From positions 186,001 through 250,000 of the forward strand of contig NZ_LJHS01000004.1 in the NCBI RefSeq assembly GCF_001296045.1: 64,000 nucleotides of DNA, in the 5' to 3' direction. Below are positions 18,401 through 27,465 of the stretch, piece by piece. The notes beneath the pieces are model-generated. The model ran no database searches. It was given only the letters and a program-made list of their open reading frames with translations, and had not been told where the DNA came from. A program made the position numbers and the translations under genes. Numbering within the stretch: the stretch's first letter is position 1; the number at the start of each line of letters is the position of its first letter. This DNA comes from Rhizobium sp. AAP43 (GTDB lineage: Bacteria > Pseudomonadota > Alphaproteobacteria > Rhizobiales > Rhizobiaceae).

Positions 18401-19309
18401 TCAACCGATCTGGGCGGCGGGCTTTTTTGCCATTCGAAGCGCGGGGACAAACGTGTCGAGATCGGCAAAAACGCGCAGGCGGTCCATCGACGGCATGGTG
18501 GAATAGGCCGGCCCGCCAAGCCAGATTTCCGTCTTTGGCGGCAGAGCTGAAAGCAGGTCGCGCAATTGGCTTTCAAGCACGCGACGCTTTCCGGTCAGCG
18601 CACTGAGGCAGACGATGTCCGCCTGTCGGGAGCGGACAGCGAAGGCAATGTCTTCAACGGGAAGGTCCGGCCCCAGATAAAGAACATTGCAGCCTTCCAT
18701 GCGTGCCATCAGGGCCGCAACGAGTGCGCCGACTTCATGCTGCTGGCCTTCCGGCGTGGTTGCGATCAGCCGTGGCGCATCGGCCAAAGGGGGTGGGCAG
18801 TCATCCAGCATCCGGCCGAGAATGCGTTTGATCTTGAATGTCGCGAGATGTTCGGCCGCTGGCGTCACGGAGCCCATGGACCAGAGCAGACCGACCTCTC
18901 TCAAGAGGGGCAATGCCGTGCGCCGCACGAAGCGGTCTGGCCCTTCGCTTGCCGCCCGTGCCGACAGTGCCTCCTGCAATGCTTCGCCATCCAGCGCCTG
19001 TATCGCTTCGAGAAGGGTGACGAGGCTCAGCTTCGCAGCATGATCCTCCTCGATCCGCATCAATTCGTCCGATGACAGTGATATCAGTGTTCCGATCCGA
19101 TAGCCGGCGTCGCAGCAGGCCTTCAGCAAGCGTAAATGTTCAGCCTGGGCGCGTGTGTAAAAGCGAAGCCCGGTGTCGCTTCGCCCTGCCGGAGCAAGTC
19201 CATAGCGGCGCTCCCAGGCATGCAGCACAAGCTTGCTGATGCCCGCAATGGCCAGCACCTCTGAAAGACCCAGCAAGGACCTGTCCGGATCTGGACGATC
19301 AACCGCCAC
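18401..19309 (-). CDS. MerR-type regulator with cobalamin-binding domain (CarH/LitR/PpaA-like)
   Basis: 302-aa fusion. A MerR helix-turn-helix spans about 11-80 (ISKLVLHAWERRYGLAP), followed by a helical B12-cap domain and a Rossmann-type B12-binding domain (about 178-300). The cap carries the W-x9-EH signature of CarH photoreceptors (W143, E153, H154). The B12 domain has a QxHxxG motif with H191 as the likely lower cobalt ligand, and the GPDLP and SALTG segments typical of the fold. The residue after W143 is serine, where from memory Thermus CarH has the histidine (H132) that caps cobalt after illumination. GTG 19309 start with GGGAGAA just upstream. Targets are unknown; no carotenoid or photolyase genes are in the window. 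Confidence 0.85.
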   Translation of the reverse strand: MAVDRPDPDRSLLGLSEVLAIAGISKLVLHAWERRYGLAPAGRSDTGLRFYTRAQAEHLRLLKACCDAGYRIGTLISLSSDELMRIEEDHAAKLSLVTLLEAIQALDGEALQEALSARAASEGPDRFVRRTALPLLREVGLLWSMGSVTPAAEHLATFKIKRILGRMLDDCPPPLADAPRLIATTPEGQQHEVGALVAALMARMEGCNVLYLGPDLPVEDIAFAVRSRQADIVCLSALTGKRRVLESQLRDLLSALPPKTEIWLGGPAYSTMPSMDRLRVFADLDTFVPALRMAKKPAAQIG

Positions 19310-19387
19310 CCGATTCTCCCGAAAGACTCCTTTGGCAGGATATTAGCAAAAATTGATGTAGTTAAGGAGAAAGTTTCTCTGGTGGCA

Positions 19388-19425
19388 TGAAAACAGTCAA
19401 CCGCCCGTCGGGAAACGGGCGGTTG
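19388..19425 (-). terminator. Rho-independent terminator of the cys operon
   Basis: On the minus strand, TCAACCGCCCG pairs with CGGGCGGTTGA around a short loop and is followed by CTGTTTTC. It sits 38 bases past the cysN stop and before the B12 regulator gene, so the two units are separately terminated. Confidence 0.8.
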
Positions 19426-19462
19426 ATGTTCAGCGCGGGGCTGGATGGTGCGGTAACAGCGT

Positions 19463-20941
19463 TCAGCCGTCGATCTCGTCCAGCAACTGGCGGGCCGCCG
19501 CTGTCGTCACGCGGCGGGTTTCCACTTCGTCGCGGCGGCTGGCGAGAAGCTCGGTTGCCAGCAACTGCTCGGCGAGATCGGCCGGCAAGGACAGGATGAC
19601 CCGTCCGTCATGGCTGTTCAGCCCGCCAATCTCCGTGCGCTTGGCCGAGATCATGCCACCGGCCACCGTATTGTTGGTGTCCGGATCGATCAGGATGAAG
19701 GCGCCGGTGCCGCGGTTCAGCTCGTAAGGATCAAAGATCGCCGTCTCATCGAAGGAGAGATGCACCTTGCCGATCGCATTCATCTGCAGCATTTCGCTCG
19801 GCTGCCACTTGCCGGTCTTGAGGTCCAGCTGCTGCACTGGCTCCACCTGGACGCGCTGGCGGCGCGAGCCGGCCTTCAGCCAGTAGCGCTTGCCCGGCAC
19901 GATGCCATCAGGCTGCAGTGCCACGAGCTGGGCGTCGAAGGCCAGGCCCGTCTGCGGCTGGGCATCGAGCGAGACGATCATGTCGCCGCGCGCCACATCC
20001 ACCTGGCGGTCAAGCACCAGCGTGATCGCATCGCCGGAAACGGCTGCGTTGCGCACGAGGTCGAAGGTCACGATCTGCTTGACGTTGGCAATCTGGCCGG
20101 ACGGCAGAATGGCGACGCTGTCGCCTGGCTTCACCGCCCCCCCGGCAACCGTGCCCTGATAGCCGCGGAAGCTTTCGCCCGGACGCGACACGCGCTGCAC
20201 CGGCAGGCGGAAGCCGGTCGACTGGCCAGAGCGCAAAGTTGCAAGCTCCAGCGTCTCGACCAGCGTCGGGCCTTCATACCAAGGCATTTCGGCCTTGCCG
20301 GAATAAACGACGTTCTCGCCCTTCAGTGCCGACATCGGGATGGCGGTGACCTGGCGCACGCCCAGTGTCAGCGCCAGTTCCTTGAAATCATGGCTGATCT
20401 GATCGAAGACGGCGCGGTCGTAAGACACGAGGTCGAACTTGTTCACAGCCAGCACAAACTGCTTGATGCCCATCAGCGATGCGATGGTGGCATGGCGACG
20501 GGTCTGTTCAAGCAGGCCGGCACGCGCATCGACGAGCAGGATCGCCAGATCCGCCGTCGAGGCGCCGGTCGCCATATTGCGGGTATACTGCTCGTGCCCG
20601 GGCGTGTCGGCAACGATGAAGGAGCGGCGATCGGTGGCGAAATAGCGATAGGCGACATCGATGGTGATGCCCTGTTCGCGTTCTGCCTGAAGACCGTCGA
20701 GCAGAAGCGCGAAATCCGGCAGGCCGAGATCGTTCTGCTGACCGCTATCGCGGCGCAGGGTCGCGGCCTGGTCTTCCTTGACGGCCTTGGTATCCCAGAG
20801 CAGGCGGCCGATCAGCGTCGACTTGCCGTCATCGACGGAGCCGCAGGTGATCAGGCGCAGCGGACGCGAGTCGCGGATGACGGGGGCGGCTTCGGTGTGC
20901 GGTGCCTCGGAGACGAGGGCGGTGTTGGCAGCTGCGGTCAT
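19463..20941 (-). CDS. cysN: Sulfate adenylyltransferase subunit 1 (GTPase subunit)
   Basis: Together with CysD it makes adenosine 5'-phosphosulfate from sulfate and ATP, with GTP hydrolysis driving the reaction. GTPase motifs are intact: G1 GSVDDGKS at 34-41, G3 DTPGHEQYTRNM and G4 NKFDL. Elongation-factor-like beta-barrel domains follow. Length of 492 aa matches CysN alone; there is no C-terminal APS kinase domain as in the NodQ/CysNC fusion. ATG 20941 begins one base after the cysD stop. It is the last gene of cysH-cysD-cysN. Confidence 0.96.
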   Translation of the reverse strand: MTAAANTALVSEAPHTEAAPVIRDSRPLRLITCGSVDDGKSTLIGRLLWDTKAVKEDQAATLRRDSGQQNDLGLPDFALLLDGLQAEREQGITIDVAYRYFATDRRSFIVADTPGHEQYTRNMATGASTADLAILLVDARAGLLEQTRRHATIASLMGIKQFVLAVNKFDLVSYDRAVFDQISHDFKELALTLGVRQVTAIPMSALKGENVVYSGKAEMPWYEGPTLVETLELATLRSGQSTGFRLPVQRVSRPGESFRGYQGTVAGGAVKPGDSVAILPSGQIANVKQIVTFDLVRNAAVSGDAITLVLDRQVDVARGDMIVSLDAQPQTGLAFDAQLVALQPDGIVPGKRYWLKAGSRRQRVQVEPVQQLDLKTGKWQPSEMLQMNAIGKVHLSFDETAIFDPYELNRGTGAFILIDPDTNNTVAGGMISAKRTEIGGLNSHDGRVILSLPADLAEQLLATELLASRRDEVETRRVTTAAARQLLDEIDG

Positions 20942-20942
20942 C

Positions 20943-21899
20943 TCAGAAATATCCTTCGCGCTTCTTCTTTTCCATCGATCCGGCCTGGTCGCGGTCGATG
21001 GCGCGGCCCTGGCGTTCGGAGACGGTGGCGATTTCGAGTTCGGCGATCACCGCATCCAGCGTGGTCGCATGGGACCGGATGCCGCCGGTCAGCGGCCAGC
21101 AGCCCAGCGTGCGGAAGCGCAGCATGCCTTCCTGGATCTGTTCGCCCGGAAGCGCTTCAAAGCGCGGATCTTCCGCCCACATCAGCATGCCGTCGCGTTC
21201 CACATACTTCTGGTTCTTGGCATAATAGAGCGGCGGCAGCTCGATGTTTTCGGCCTGGATGTAGCGCCAGATGTCGACTTCGGTCCAGTTCGACAGCGGG
21301 AAGGCGCGCACGCTCTCACCGCGGCGGATCATGCCGTTATAGATGTTCCAGAGCTCCGGGCGCTGGTTGCGCGGGTCCCATTTGTGGTCGGGCGTGCGGA
21401 AGGAGTAGATGCGCTCCTTCGCGCGGGATGCTTCCTCGTCGCGGCGCGCGCCGCCGAAGGCCGCGTCATACTTGCCGGCGTCGAGCGCCTGGCGCAGCGC
21501 TTCCGTCTTCATCACGTCGGTATGATAGGACGAGCCATGGCTGAACGGGCCGATGCCTTCTTCCTTGCCGCGCGGATTGGTGTGCACGATCAGGTCGAGA
21601 TCGAACTTCTCCGCCGTCGCATCGCGAAACGCGATCATTTCCGGGAACTTCCAGCCCGTGTCGATGTGCAGCAGCGGGAAGGGCACGCGACCGGGGAAGA
21701 AGGCCTTGCGCGCCAAATGCAGCAGGACGGACGAGTCCTTGCCGATCGAATAGAGCATCACCGGCTTTTCAAACTCGGCAGCCACTTCGCGGAAGATATA
21801 GATCGCCTCATTCTCGAGCGCCTTGAGATGCGGATCGAGCGGCGGCTTGCTGACGGGATCCTTGGAATGCGGATCGAATTCGGATGTGTGTGTGTGCAT
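20943..21899 (-). CDS. cysD: Sulfate adenylyltransferase subunit 2
   Basis: Catalytic subunit of ATP sulfurylase. The PP-loop SIGKDSS (51-57) and DTGWKFPEM are characteristic of the PAPS-reductase/CysD fold, and R-rich substrate-binding segments ([15 protein letters not shown]) follow. ATG 21899 (318 aa) is chosen; an upstream extension of the frame to 21977 would run into the palindromic repeat and has no homologous look. It is separated from cysH by about 200 bases filled mostly by that repeat. Confidence 0.95.
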   Translation of the reverse strand: MHTHTSEFDPHSKDPVSKPPLDPHLKALENEAIYIFREVAAEFEKPVMLYSIGKDSSVLLHLARKAFFPGRVPFPLLHIDTGWKFPEMIAFRDATAEKFDLDLIVHTNPRGKEEGIGPFSHGSSYHTDVMKTEALRQALDAGKYDAAFGGARRDEEASRAKERIYSFRTPDHKWDPRNQRPELWNIYNGMIRRGESVRAFPLSNWTEVDIWRYIQAENIELPPLYYAKNQKYVERDGMLMWAEDPRFEALPGEQIQEGMLRFRTLGCWPLTGGIRSHATTLDAVIAELEIATVSERQGRAIDRDQAGSMEKKKREGYF

Positions 21900-21944
21900 G
21901 GTCTCTGTCTGCCTTGATGGCCATCGACGATGGCATTTCGTGGC

Positions 21945-22090
21945 ACCCCCCTCTGCCTGCCGGCATCTCCCCCACACGGGGGGAGACCGAAATCCGCTTC
22001 CCGAGCGCCCAGTCCAGGCAGGGAGGCGAGTGGCTGGCGTCCCGCTCTACCCCCTTGTGGGGGAGATGTCACGAAGTGACAGAGGGGGGT
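21945..22090 (+). repeat. RIME-like palindromic intergenic repeat between cysH and cysD
   Basis: The element starts with ACCCCCCTCTG and ends with CAGAGGGGGGT. Inside, CATCTCCCCCACACGGGGGG and its inverse CCCCCTTGTGGGGGAGATG form long hairpin arms around a variable centre. The same architecture recurs at 40885-41046. It resembles the rhizobial RIME class of palindromes. Within the cys operon it could form a stable mRNA hairpin affecting the cysH/cysDN balance. Confidence 0.8.
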
Positions 22091-22108
22091 GAATTCTAAA
22101 GTCTCAAC

Positions 22109-22855
22109 TCAGGCCGGTGTCGGGATCGCGGAACTGGCCGCCTCCGGCACATGCAATCCGCATTCCCGCTTCTCGTCATTCTCCCACCACCAGCGGCCGG
22201 CGCGCTCGGGCTCGCCCGGCTTGATGGCGCGTGTGCAGGGTTCGCAACCGATCGAGGGGTATCCGCGCTTGTGCAGCGGATTGGTCGGCACGCTTTCCGC
22301 CTCGACAAAGCTGTTGATGTCCTCGATCGACCAGTCGGCCAGCGGGTTCACCTTGATCAGGTTGCGCTCGGCATCATATTCGGCAAACGGCGTGGCAGCG
22401 CGGTTGCCGGACTGGGAGCGGCGCAAGCCCGTGATCCAGAAGCGGGCGCCGGTGAGCGCCTCCGCCAGAGGAACAAGCTTGCGCACATGACAGCAGGCAT
22501 GGCGCGCTTCGACGCTTTCGTAAAAACCGTTCAGGCCATACTTCGCCGCATAGGCGTCGATGTCGTCCTGGTGTGGATGAAAGCGCTGGATGGTGATGCC
22601 GAAGCGCTCCTCGGTCTCGGCGATGAGATCGACCGTTTCCTTGAACAGGCGGCCGGTCTCCAGCGTCGAGACATCGATCGGCAGACCGGCAAGCCCGATC
22701 GCTGCCGTGATTACCTGGTCTTCGATACCGAGCGAGGTGGTAAACACGGCGCGGCCCTCTTCGGCGGCGACGATACGCAGACGTTCGCTCAAATTCGCGG
22801 ATGCGAGCCGCGCGTCAAGCGCACTGGCAAATTGCTCTGGGCTGTGGAGGGTCAT
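22109..22855 (-). CDS. cysH: Assimilatory adenylylsulfate (APS) reductase, iron-sulfur type
   Basis: Reduces APS to sulfite with thioredoxin. The 248-aa protein carries the four cluster cysteines C121, C122, C204 and C207 (ACCHVRK and CEPC) and the catalytic ECGLH cysteine at 232. The paired CC...CxxC set marks the [4Fe-4S] APS-using type rather than the enterobacterial PAPS type, and agrees with the absence of an APS kinase. ATG 22855 has AGGAAGA just upstream. First gene of the cysH-cysD-cysN unit, divergent from the Rrf2 regulator. Confidence 0.94.
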   Translation of the reverse strand: MTLHSPEQFASALDARLASANLSERLRIVAAEEGRAVFTTSLGIEDQVITAAIGLAGLPIDVSTLETGRLFKETVDLIAETEERFGITIQRFHPHQDDIDAYAAKYGLNGFYESVEARHACCHVRKLVPLAEALTGARFWITGLRRSQSGNRAATPFAEYDAERNLIKVNPLADWSIEDINSFVEAESVPTNPLHKRGYPSIGCEPCTRAIKPGEPERAGRWWWENDEKRECGLHVPEAASSAIPTPA

Positions 22856-23109
22856 CGGGTCTTCCTGCTGCTTTTCGTCATTATCGGGCAAGGCGGGCTG
22901 CGAAGACAGCAATCAGCTTTCACTGAGACGCGCGCTCTGAGCAAATATCTCTCTCACCGGTAAAAAACGCGGCAATTCCTGCCGCGTGTTGCCCAAGCGC
23001 GTTTGAACACCCGGCCGATCTGCGTTATGGCCAAAGCCGCGCGGAATGCCGGATGCTAAGCCTGATCAGGGGCTATCATGCAGGCTCCGTCGCCGGGACG
23101 GTGAAATCG

Positions 23110-23520
23110 ATGATCACGCAGAAAGCCAAATATGCGCTGCGGGCGCTCAGCCTTCTTGCCCGTGCCGAACCGGGCCTGACGGTGCAGATTCCCGAGATCG
23201 CCGAGCGGCAGAAGATCCCGAAGAAATTCCTCGAACAGATCATGCTCGACCTCAAGCGAGCCGGCATGGTCGAAAGCCGCCGTGGCAAGCAGGGCGGCTA
23301 TCTGCTGGCCCGCCCAGCCGGTGACATCACCTATGGCGAGGTGCTGCGCCTGATCGATGGCCCGGTCGCCCCCTTGCCCTGCCTCTCGCTCACCGCCTAC
23401 CGCGCCTGCGAGGATTGCGACGGCGAGACCGATTGCGAAGTCCGCCGCGTCTTTTCCCGCGTAGCGGATGAAACGCGCGCCGTGCTGCTCTCGACGAGTT
23501 TGGCGGATGCGATGGAGTGA
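23110..23520 (+). CDS. Rrf2-family transcriptional regulator, likely regulator of the cys genes
   Basis: 136-aa winged-helix regulator (MITQKAKYALRALSLLAR, then EIAERQKIPKKFLEQIMLDL as recognition region, and the RGKQGGYLLAR wing). Four cysteines lie in the C-terminal half (C91, C100, C103, C109). In Rrf2 proteins such cysteines can hold an Fe-S cluster, as in IscR and NsrR, though CymR-type members sense sulfur state otherwise. It is divergent from cysH across 254 bases, so control of sulfate assimilation is the simplest inference. A broken copy of its 3' end lies at 26825-26977. Confidence 0.9.
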   Translation: MITQKAKYALRALSLLARAEPGLTVQIPEIAERQKIPKKFLEQIMLDLKRAGMVESRRGKQGGYLLARPAGDITYGEVLRLIDGPVAPLPCLSLTAYRACEDCDGETDCEVRRVFSRVADETRAVLLSTSLADAME

Positions 23521-23775
23521 TACTCGGACGCTTCACGTCGGATGTCACTTATTATCACTCATTTTCACTGCGCAGCTGCGTTTCTTTGACCAATCTTCAT
23601 TCAATCCGTCGCCGGTCGGAATTTTCCGATGAGCGATAATTGACAAGATGGGGGTTTCTATCGATGGTTGAGCTTCATTTGCCGAGGACGAATGATGCTG
23701 GATCAGGGAGTGACTGGGGGAACTTCATCGAGCCGGATCCGGCCGCCTTGGATCTCCTCTTTTTACCAAGGCGGC

Positions 23776-25494
23776 ATGTCCGGCGTGCGGTGCCTGACCC
23801 TCTTGGGCGCGTTGCTCTCAACCCAGAGCGATGCACTGGCGCAAGCGGTCGGCTCTGATGATGGGCAAATTGTTGAGAAGGTTGAGATTTCGATTCTCAA
23901 TCCATCGGCCGATCCGCAGGTGAACCAGCGCGTCACCGACCTTGTCCGACGCAACATCAATATCTTCCCGGGCAAACCGTTCAATCGAAGCGAGGCAAAT
24001 CTGGGGGTTTCCCGCGCCGCACGGCAGGCTGCAATCGCGGATGCCCAGCTCGACGTTTTGCCCGGTCAAACTGGCGGTCTCGTTGTCACGGTGAAGGCCT
24101 CGCTCGGCGAGAAGGTGTTGCGCGAGGACCGGGGCTATCTTCTGACGGGTGAGAGAAGCGATTTGCCGGTGCTCTTCGACAGGGAAGGGACTGTGATCGT
24201 CGGAAAGCTCGAGACGTTGAGCATGATCTACGGCAATGCCAATGCCTGGTATGGCCGACCGGATCTGTTTCTGGCCGGCAATCCGCTCGCCTCCGGGGAG
24301 ATGGCGGATGAAGGTGCAAGCGCGTGGGCGGAGGGGTTCATTCACTCCGGCATCTACGGACTGACGCCACTGGGCGAGAATATCTATGCCTATGGCGGGC
24401 TCAGCGGCATCCTCAGTGGGTCAGCCGGAACCGAATTGTTTACAGACGAGAGCCGCTATCACATCGGGGTCGAAGATGCCTATCTCGGACTGGTCGGGGG
24501 CCAGACTTCGGAGGCAGGCGATCGCTTGCTGTGGAACGTCTCGGCCGGACGCAAGCGCTATGCGATCGGCGACAGCATGATCATTGGCAACACGGCGTCC
24601 AACGGAGACGAAAGGGCCGCGCTCCAATCCAATCCGCGCTGGGCAGCCGACATGCTGGTCCTGGGGCAATTGCGCTACAACAACACGTTGGCGGAAGCCT
24701 TCTATCTCGACCCGGACGAGCTGCCAGTGGTCGACTCGCAGACACGCATGGCAGGGATCAACCTGGAAACAGATCTCGGCCTGGGCTTCAATCTCGCCGG
24801 CTCCTTCATCAAGGTGCTCGAATCCGACTATTCCTATTTCGCTCTCACGCCGCCTGACCCGGTGTCCGCCACGCTCGGTCGCGACGGACTTCAGGTCTAC
24901 GATGCGCGGTTGAATTGGAAGCAGCCGGATGGGCAGTTCTTTGCCGATGCAGAATTTGCCGTTCAGCGAAACGACAATTTCGACATGTATGCGACAGCGA
25001 TAGCAGGCGAGGTCGGCTATCAGTTTCAGGAGATCCCCTGGACGCCGCTGATCAGTTATCGCTACGCGCAGTTCTCCGGGGACGACCCGGCAACGTCACG
25101 CTTCGAACGCTGGGACCCTTTGCTCTCGGGTGGCAACGGCGAGCAGTGGGTCCAGGGCATCAACCACTTCAAGCTGTTTCAGGACAGCAATCTTGTGACC
25201 CATCGCATCCAATTGCGCCTCCGGCCAAGCCCGAAGGTGGAGCTGGTGCCGCAATTCTGGATCTTCACGGCCGACAGCGGAACCAATCTGGGCGGCAATC
25301 CGGCACTGTCTTTCCTTGGCTCGGAGCAACTCGGCTATGAAGCCAATCTCACGGGCAAATGGTTCATCTCTCAACAGATGATGGTTCAGGCCCATGTTGC
25401 AGCAACATTCCCGGGCGAAGCCGCCAAACAGGCTGCCTCTGGCGATCTCGATCCGTGGTGGAGCGCCATGGCATTTCTGCGCATTGCATTTTGA
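23776..25494 (+). CDS. Outer-membrane beta-barrel protein with POTRA-like N-terminal domain (alginate-export-like barrel)
   Basis: From ATG 23776 the protein is 572 aa with a signal peptide ending ALAQ. Residues about 30-115 (VEKVEISIL..., [32 protein letters not shown]) follow the strand-helix-helix-strand pattern of a POTRA domain. The rest is a porin-like barrel with repeated aromatic-bounded strands, ending [12 protein letters not shown], and with segments resembling alginate-export (AlgE) porins. ATG 23776 has AAGG upstream and gives a normal signal peptide; ATG 23692/23695 with GAGGACGA are alternatives. It is followed after 29 bases by a Tat-exported SDR. Substrate unknown. Confidence 0.72.
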   Translation: MSGVRCLTLLGALLSTQSDALAQAVGSDDGQIVEKVEISILNPSADPQVNQRVTDLVRRNINIFPGKPFNRSEANLGVSRAARQAAIADAQLDVLPGQTGGLVVTVKASLGEKVLREDRGYLLTGERSDLPVLFDREGTVIVGKLETLSMIYGNANAWYGRPDLFLAGNPLASGEMADEGASAWAEGFIHSGIYGLTPLGENIYAYGGLSGILSGSAGTELFTDESRYHIGVEDAYLGLVGGQTSEAGDRLLWNVSAGRKRYAIGDSMIIGNTASNGDERAALQSNPRWAADMLVLGQLRYNNTLAEAFYLDPDELPVVDSQTRMAGINLETDLGLGFNLAGSFIKVLESDYSYFALTPPDPVSATLGRDGLQVYDARLNWKQPDGQFFADAEFAVQRNDNFDMYATAIAGEVGYQFQEIPWTPLISYRYAQFSGDDPATSRFERWDPLLSGGNGEQWVQGINHFKLFQDSNLVTHRIQLRLRPSPKVELVPQFWIFTADSGTNLGGNPALSFLGSEQLGYEANLTGKWFISQQMMVQAHVAATFPGEAAKQAASGDLDPWWSAMAFLRIAF

Positions 25495-25523
25495 ATCCAT
25501 CTTTCTGTACGGGAGGACATGAC

Positions 25524-26546
25524 ATGGACAGACGCGATTTGCTGAAGGGAATAACGCTTGCAGCCGGGGCTGTCGCCGCTACGGCGACGGTCGACGGTGT
25601 GGTAGAGACCAAGGCCAGTGCTCAACAGGCGGCCGGACGACCGGAAGGCAATGCGGTCGTCGACATCAAGCCTGTCGACCCAGATTTCTTCATTTCCAGC
25701 CGCTTTGCCGGCAGAACCTTCATCGTGACAGGCTGCGCTCGCGGCATGGGCCAGGCGGCTGCGATCCGTCTGGCGCGTGAAGGTGCCAATGTTGTCGGTG
25801 TCGACTGGATCAAGGATCTGGGCGAGGAGACCCATGAGGCGATCCTGGCGGGCGGCGGCAAATCAGTTTTCGTCCTGGGCGATGTCGGCGATCCGGCCGT
25901 CGCCGAGAAGGCGGTCGCAACAGCGGTGTCGACCTTCGGCAAGCTCGATGGTGCGCTCAACAATGCCGGCGTGATGGACGGCGTCTATTCCGGCGACCCG
26001 ATCAATTTCGAAAAGCAGCGCGACCTGATCTTTGCCCGCATCCACGAAGCGAGCGATGCCTATTGGGAGAATGTCTTCAAGACCAATGCGACAGGCATGT
26101 TCTACTGCATGAGGGCTGAGCTCAAGCAACTGATCAGCCAGGGCAGCGGCGGCGCGATCGTCAATGTCGGATCGATTGCCGGCATGACGGGGCTCGCCGG
26201 CAATCCAGCCTATGTCGCCAGCAAACATGCCGTCACCGGTCTCACGCGCAACGCTGCGATTGATTACGCGCCCTACGGGATTCGGGTGAATTCGGTCAAC
26301 ATGGCAGCGACCGATACGCCGATGGTCGCGCGGGCCGGCGAACTGGTGGCTCTTTCGGCAAAGGCGACCTCTGGGCCGGTCATGGGGCGCCTGAAGATCG
26401 ACAGCATCCTCGCCTATACCGATAAGAATCACCGGCCCGCGACTGTCGGGGAGCAGATTGGCATGATGCTGTTTCTGCTCTCTGACGAGGCATCCAACTT
26501 TACCGGCGGAATATACGCGACCGACGGCGGATGGACGGCTTACTGA
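25524..26546 (+). CDS. Tat-exported short-chain dehydrogenase/reductase
   Basis: 340-aa oxidoreductase. The N-terminus has a twin-arginine signal ([19 protein letters not shown]) ending near SAQ, which is unusual for an SDR. The Rossmann motif TGCARGMG, the NNAG motif and the catalytic YVASK (Tyr-x3-Lys), with a serine in NVGSIAGM, are all present, so activity is expected with NAD(P) loaded before export. ATG 25524 has GGGAGG 7 bases upstream. It sits directly behind the outer-membrane barrel gene and is probably co-transcribed, suggesting a periplasmic step acting on something the barrel moves. Substrate unknown. Confidence 0.85.
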   Translation: MDRRDLLKGITLAAGAVAATATVDGVVETKASAQQAAGRPEGNAVVDIKPVDPDFFISSRFAGRTFIVTGCARGMGQAAAIRLAREGANVVGVDWIKDLGEETHEAILAGGGKSVFVLGDVGDPAVAEKAVATAVSTFGKLDGALNNAGVMDGVYSGDPINFEKQRDLIFARIHEASDAYWENVFKTNATGMFYCMRAELKQLISQGSGGAIVNVGSIAGMTGLAGNPAYVASKHAVTGLTRNAAIDYAPYGIRVNSVNMAATDTPMVARAGELVALSAKATSGPVMGRLKIDSILAYTDKNHRPATVGEQIGMMLFLLSDEASNFTGGIYATDGGWTAY

Positions 26547-26702
26547 TCGGGCCGGGCCGGGCCGCTCACGCAGTGCCCCTGTCTCCCCGGAAAGCGTGGG
26601 GAAAGAGGCCGAACGGATGAGGCCGCTGGTTTGGGCGGCCCCCTCACACCCCCCATCCACCATTCTCGGCGAATGGGTGATAGTGCTGGCGCACGGGTCA
26701 CG

Positions 26703-26829
26703 CTGGCTGCCACCGCCCCAGGGCCTCATGCCCCTCCGGTGTCATCGCGTAGACGCCTGCGGTCGATCCGCTCGAACCAGCCTTATACATGGCCCTGCAA
26801 GATCTTGGCAGCATCAGGTACGTGCGCCC
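26703..26829 (-). pseudogene. Duplicated 3'-end fragment of the DUF2161 gene
   Basis: These bases closely match 27481-27606, the C-terminal end of the intact DUF2161 gene further right, in the same orientation. The encoded remnant ends GVYAMTPEGHEALGRWQ, against GVYALTPAGHEALGRWQ in the intact gene. Only the last ~40 codons are present, with substitutions and no start, so it is not functional. It abuts a fragment of the Rrf2 gene. Confidence 0.8.
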
Positions 26830-26977
26830 TTGCCCTGTCTCTCGCTCACCGCCTACCGCCCCTGAGAGGAATGCGACGGCGAGACGGACTGCGAAGTCCG
26901 CCGCGTCTTGGCCCGCATCGCCGATGAAAACCCGCGCCGTGCTGCTCTCGACGAGTTTGGCGGATGCGATGGGGTGA
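26825..26977 (+). pseudogene. Duplicated 3'-end fragment of the Rrf2 regulator gene
   Basis: This stretch is about 90% identical by eye to 23371-23520, the C-terminal part of the intact Rrf2 gene. It lacks the DNA-binding half, has a TGA in place of the first cysteine codon of the ACEDC segment, and carries a one-base insertion near 26930, so it is dead. With the adjoining DUF2161 remnant it accounts for much of the 546-base gap between the SDR gene and the gene at 27094. Confidence 0.85.
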
Positions 26978-27093
26978 GGGCGGGCAAATCCTTGGTCAGG
27001 GGGGCGCTGTACCCCGGTTTGACAAAGATCAGATTGCTTGCGCGCCGCGATGCCAGTGCTATTCTGACCCCAGCTATTTGGGGGGAGACCAAC

Positions 27094-27465
27094 ATGCCAC
27101 AACTATCCGTCTGGTATTTCCGGACCGCGATCCTGTTCCTGATCGCGGGTATCTGCGTCGGCATCTACATGTCGATCACACACCAGTTCGAGGCCACCGG
27201 CGCGCACGCCCATATCAATCTGCTCGGCTGGGTCACCATGGCGATCTTCGGCATCTATTACGCGCTAAACCCGGTCCAGGCCGCAAGCCGCATCGCGAAG
27301 ATCCAGTACATGCTCTATACGCTGGGCATTCTGGTGATGGGCCCCTCGCTCTTCCTGATGCTCACCGGCAACCCGGCGCTTGAACCCGTCGTCGCAATCT
27401 CTTCGCTGGTCACCTTCGCCGGCGTGCTGCTGTTTGCGGTGATCCTGTTCACGCGGAAGGCGTGA
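27094..27465 (+). CDS. Small membrane protein resembling a piece of haem-copper oxidase subunit I
   Basis: 123-aa protein with four predicted membrane helices. The segment HAHINLLGWVTMAIFGIYY (after residue ~37) matches the HxHxNLxGW helix seen in cbb3 oxidase and NO reductase subunit I and in short related proteins. The other catalytic histidines of an oxidase are missing, so it is not an enzyme of that class by itself but might bind haem. ATG 27094 has GGGGGAG just upstream. Its 3' end overlaps the convergent DUF2161 gene by 17 bases. Role unknown. Confidence 0.8.
   Translation: MPQLSVWYFRTAILFLIAGICVGIYMSITHQFEATGAHAHINLLGWVTMAIFGIYYALNPVQAASRIAKIQYMLYTLGILVMGPSLFLMLTGNPALEPVVAISSLVTFAGVLLFAVILFTRKA

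Noticed and set aside
19610-21544. Long + strand frame of 644 codons opposite cysN and cysD
   Set aside because: Antisense shadow of two well-recognised enzymes; no family motifs and no ribosome-binding site.
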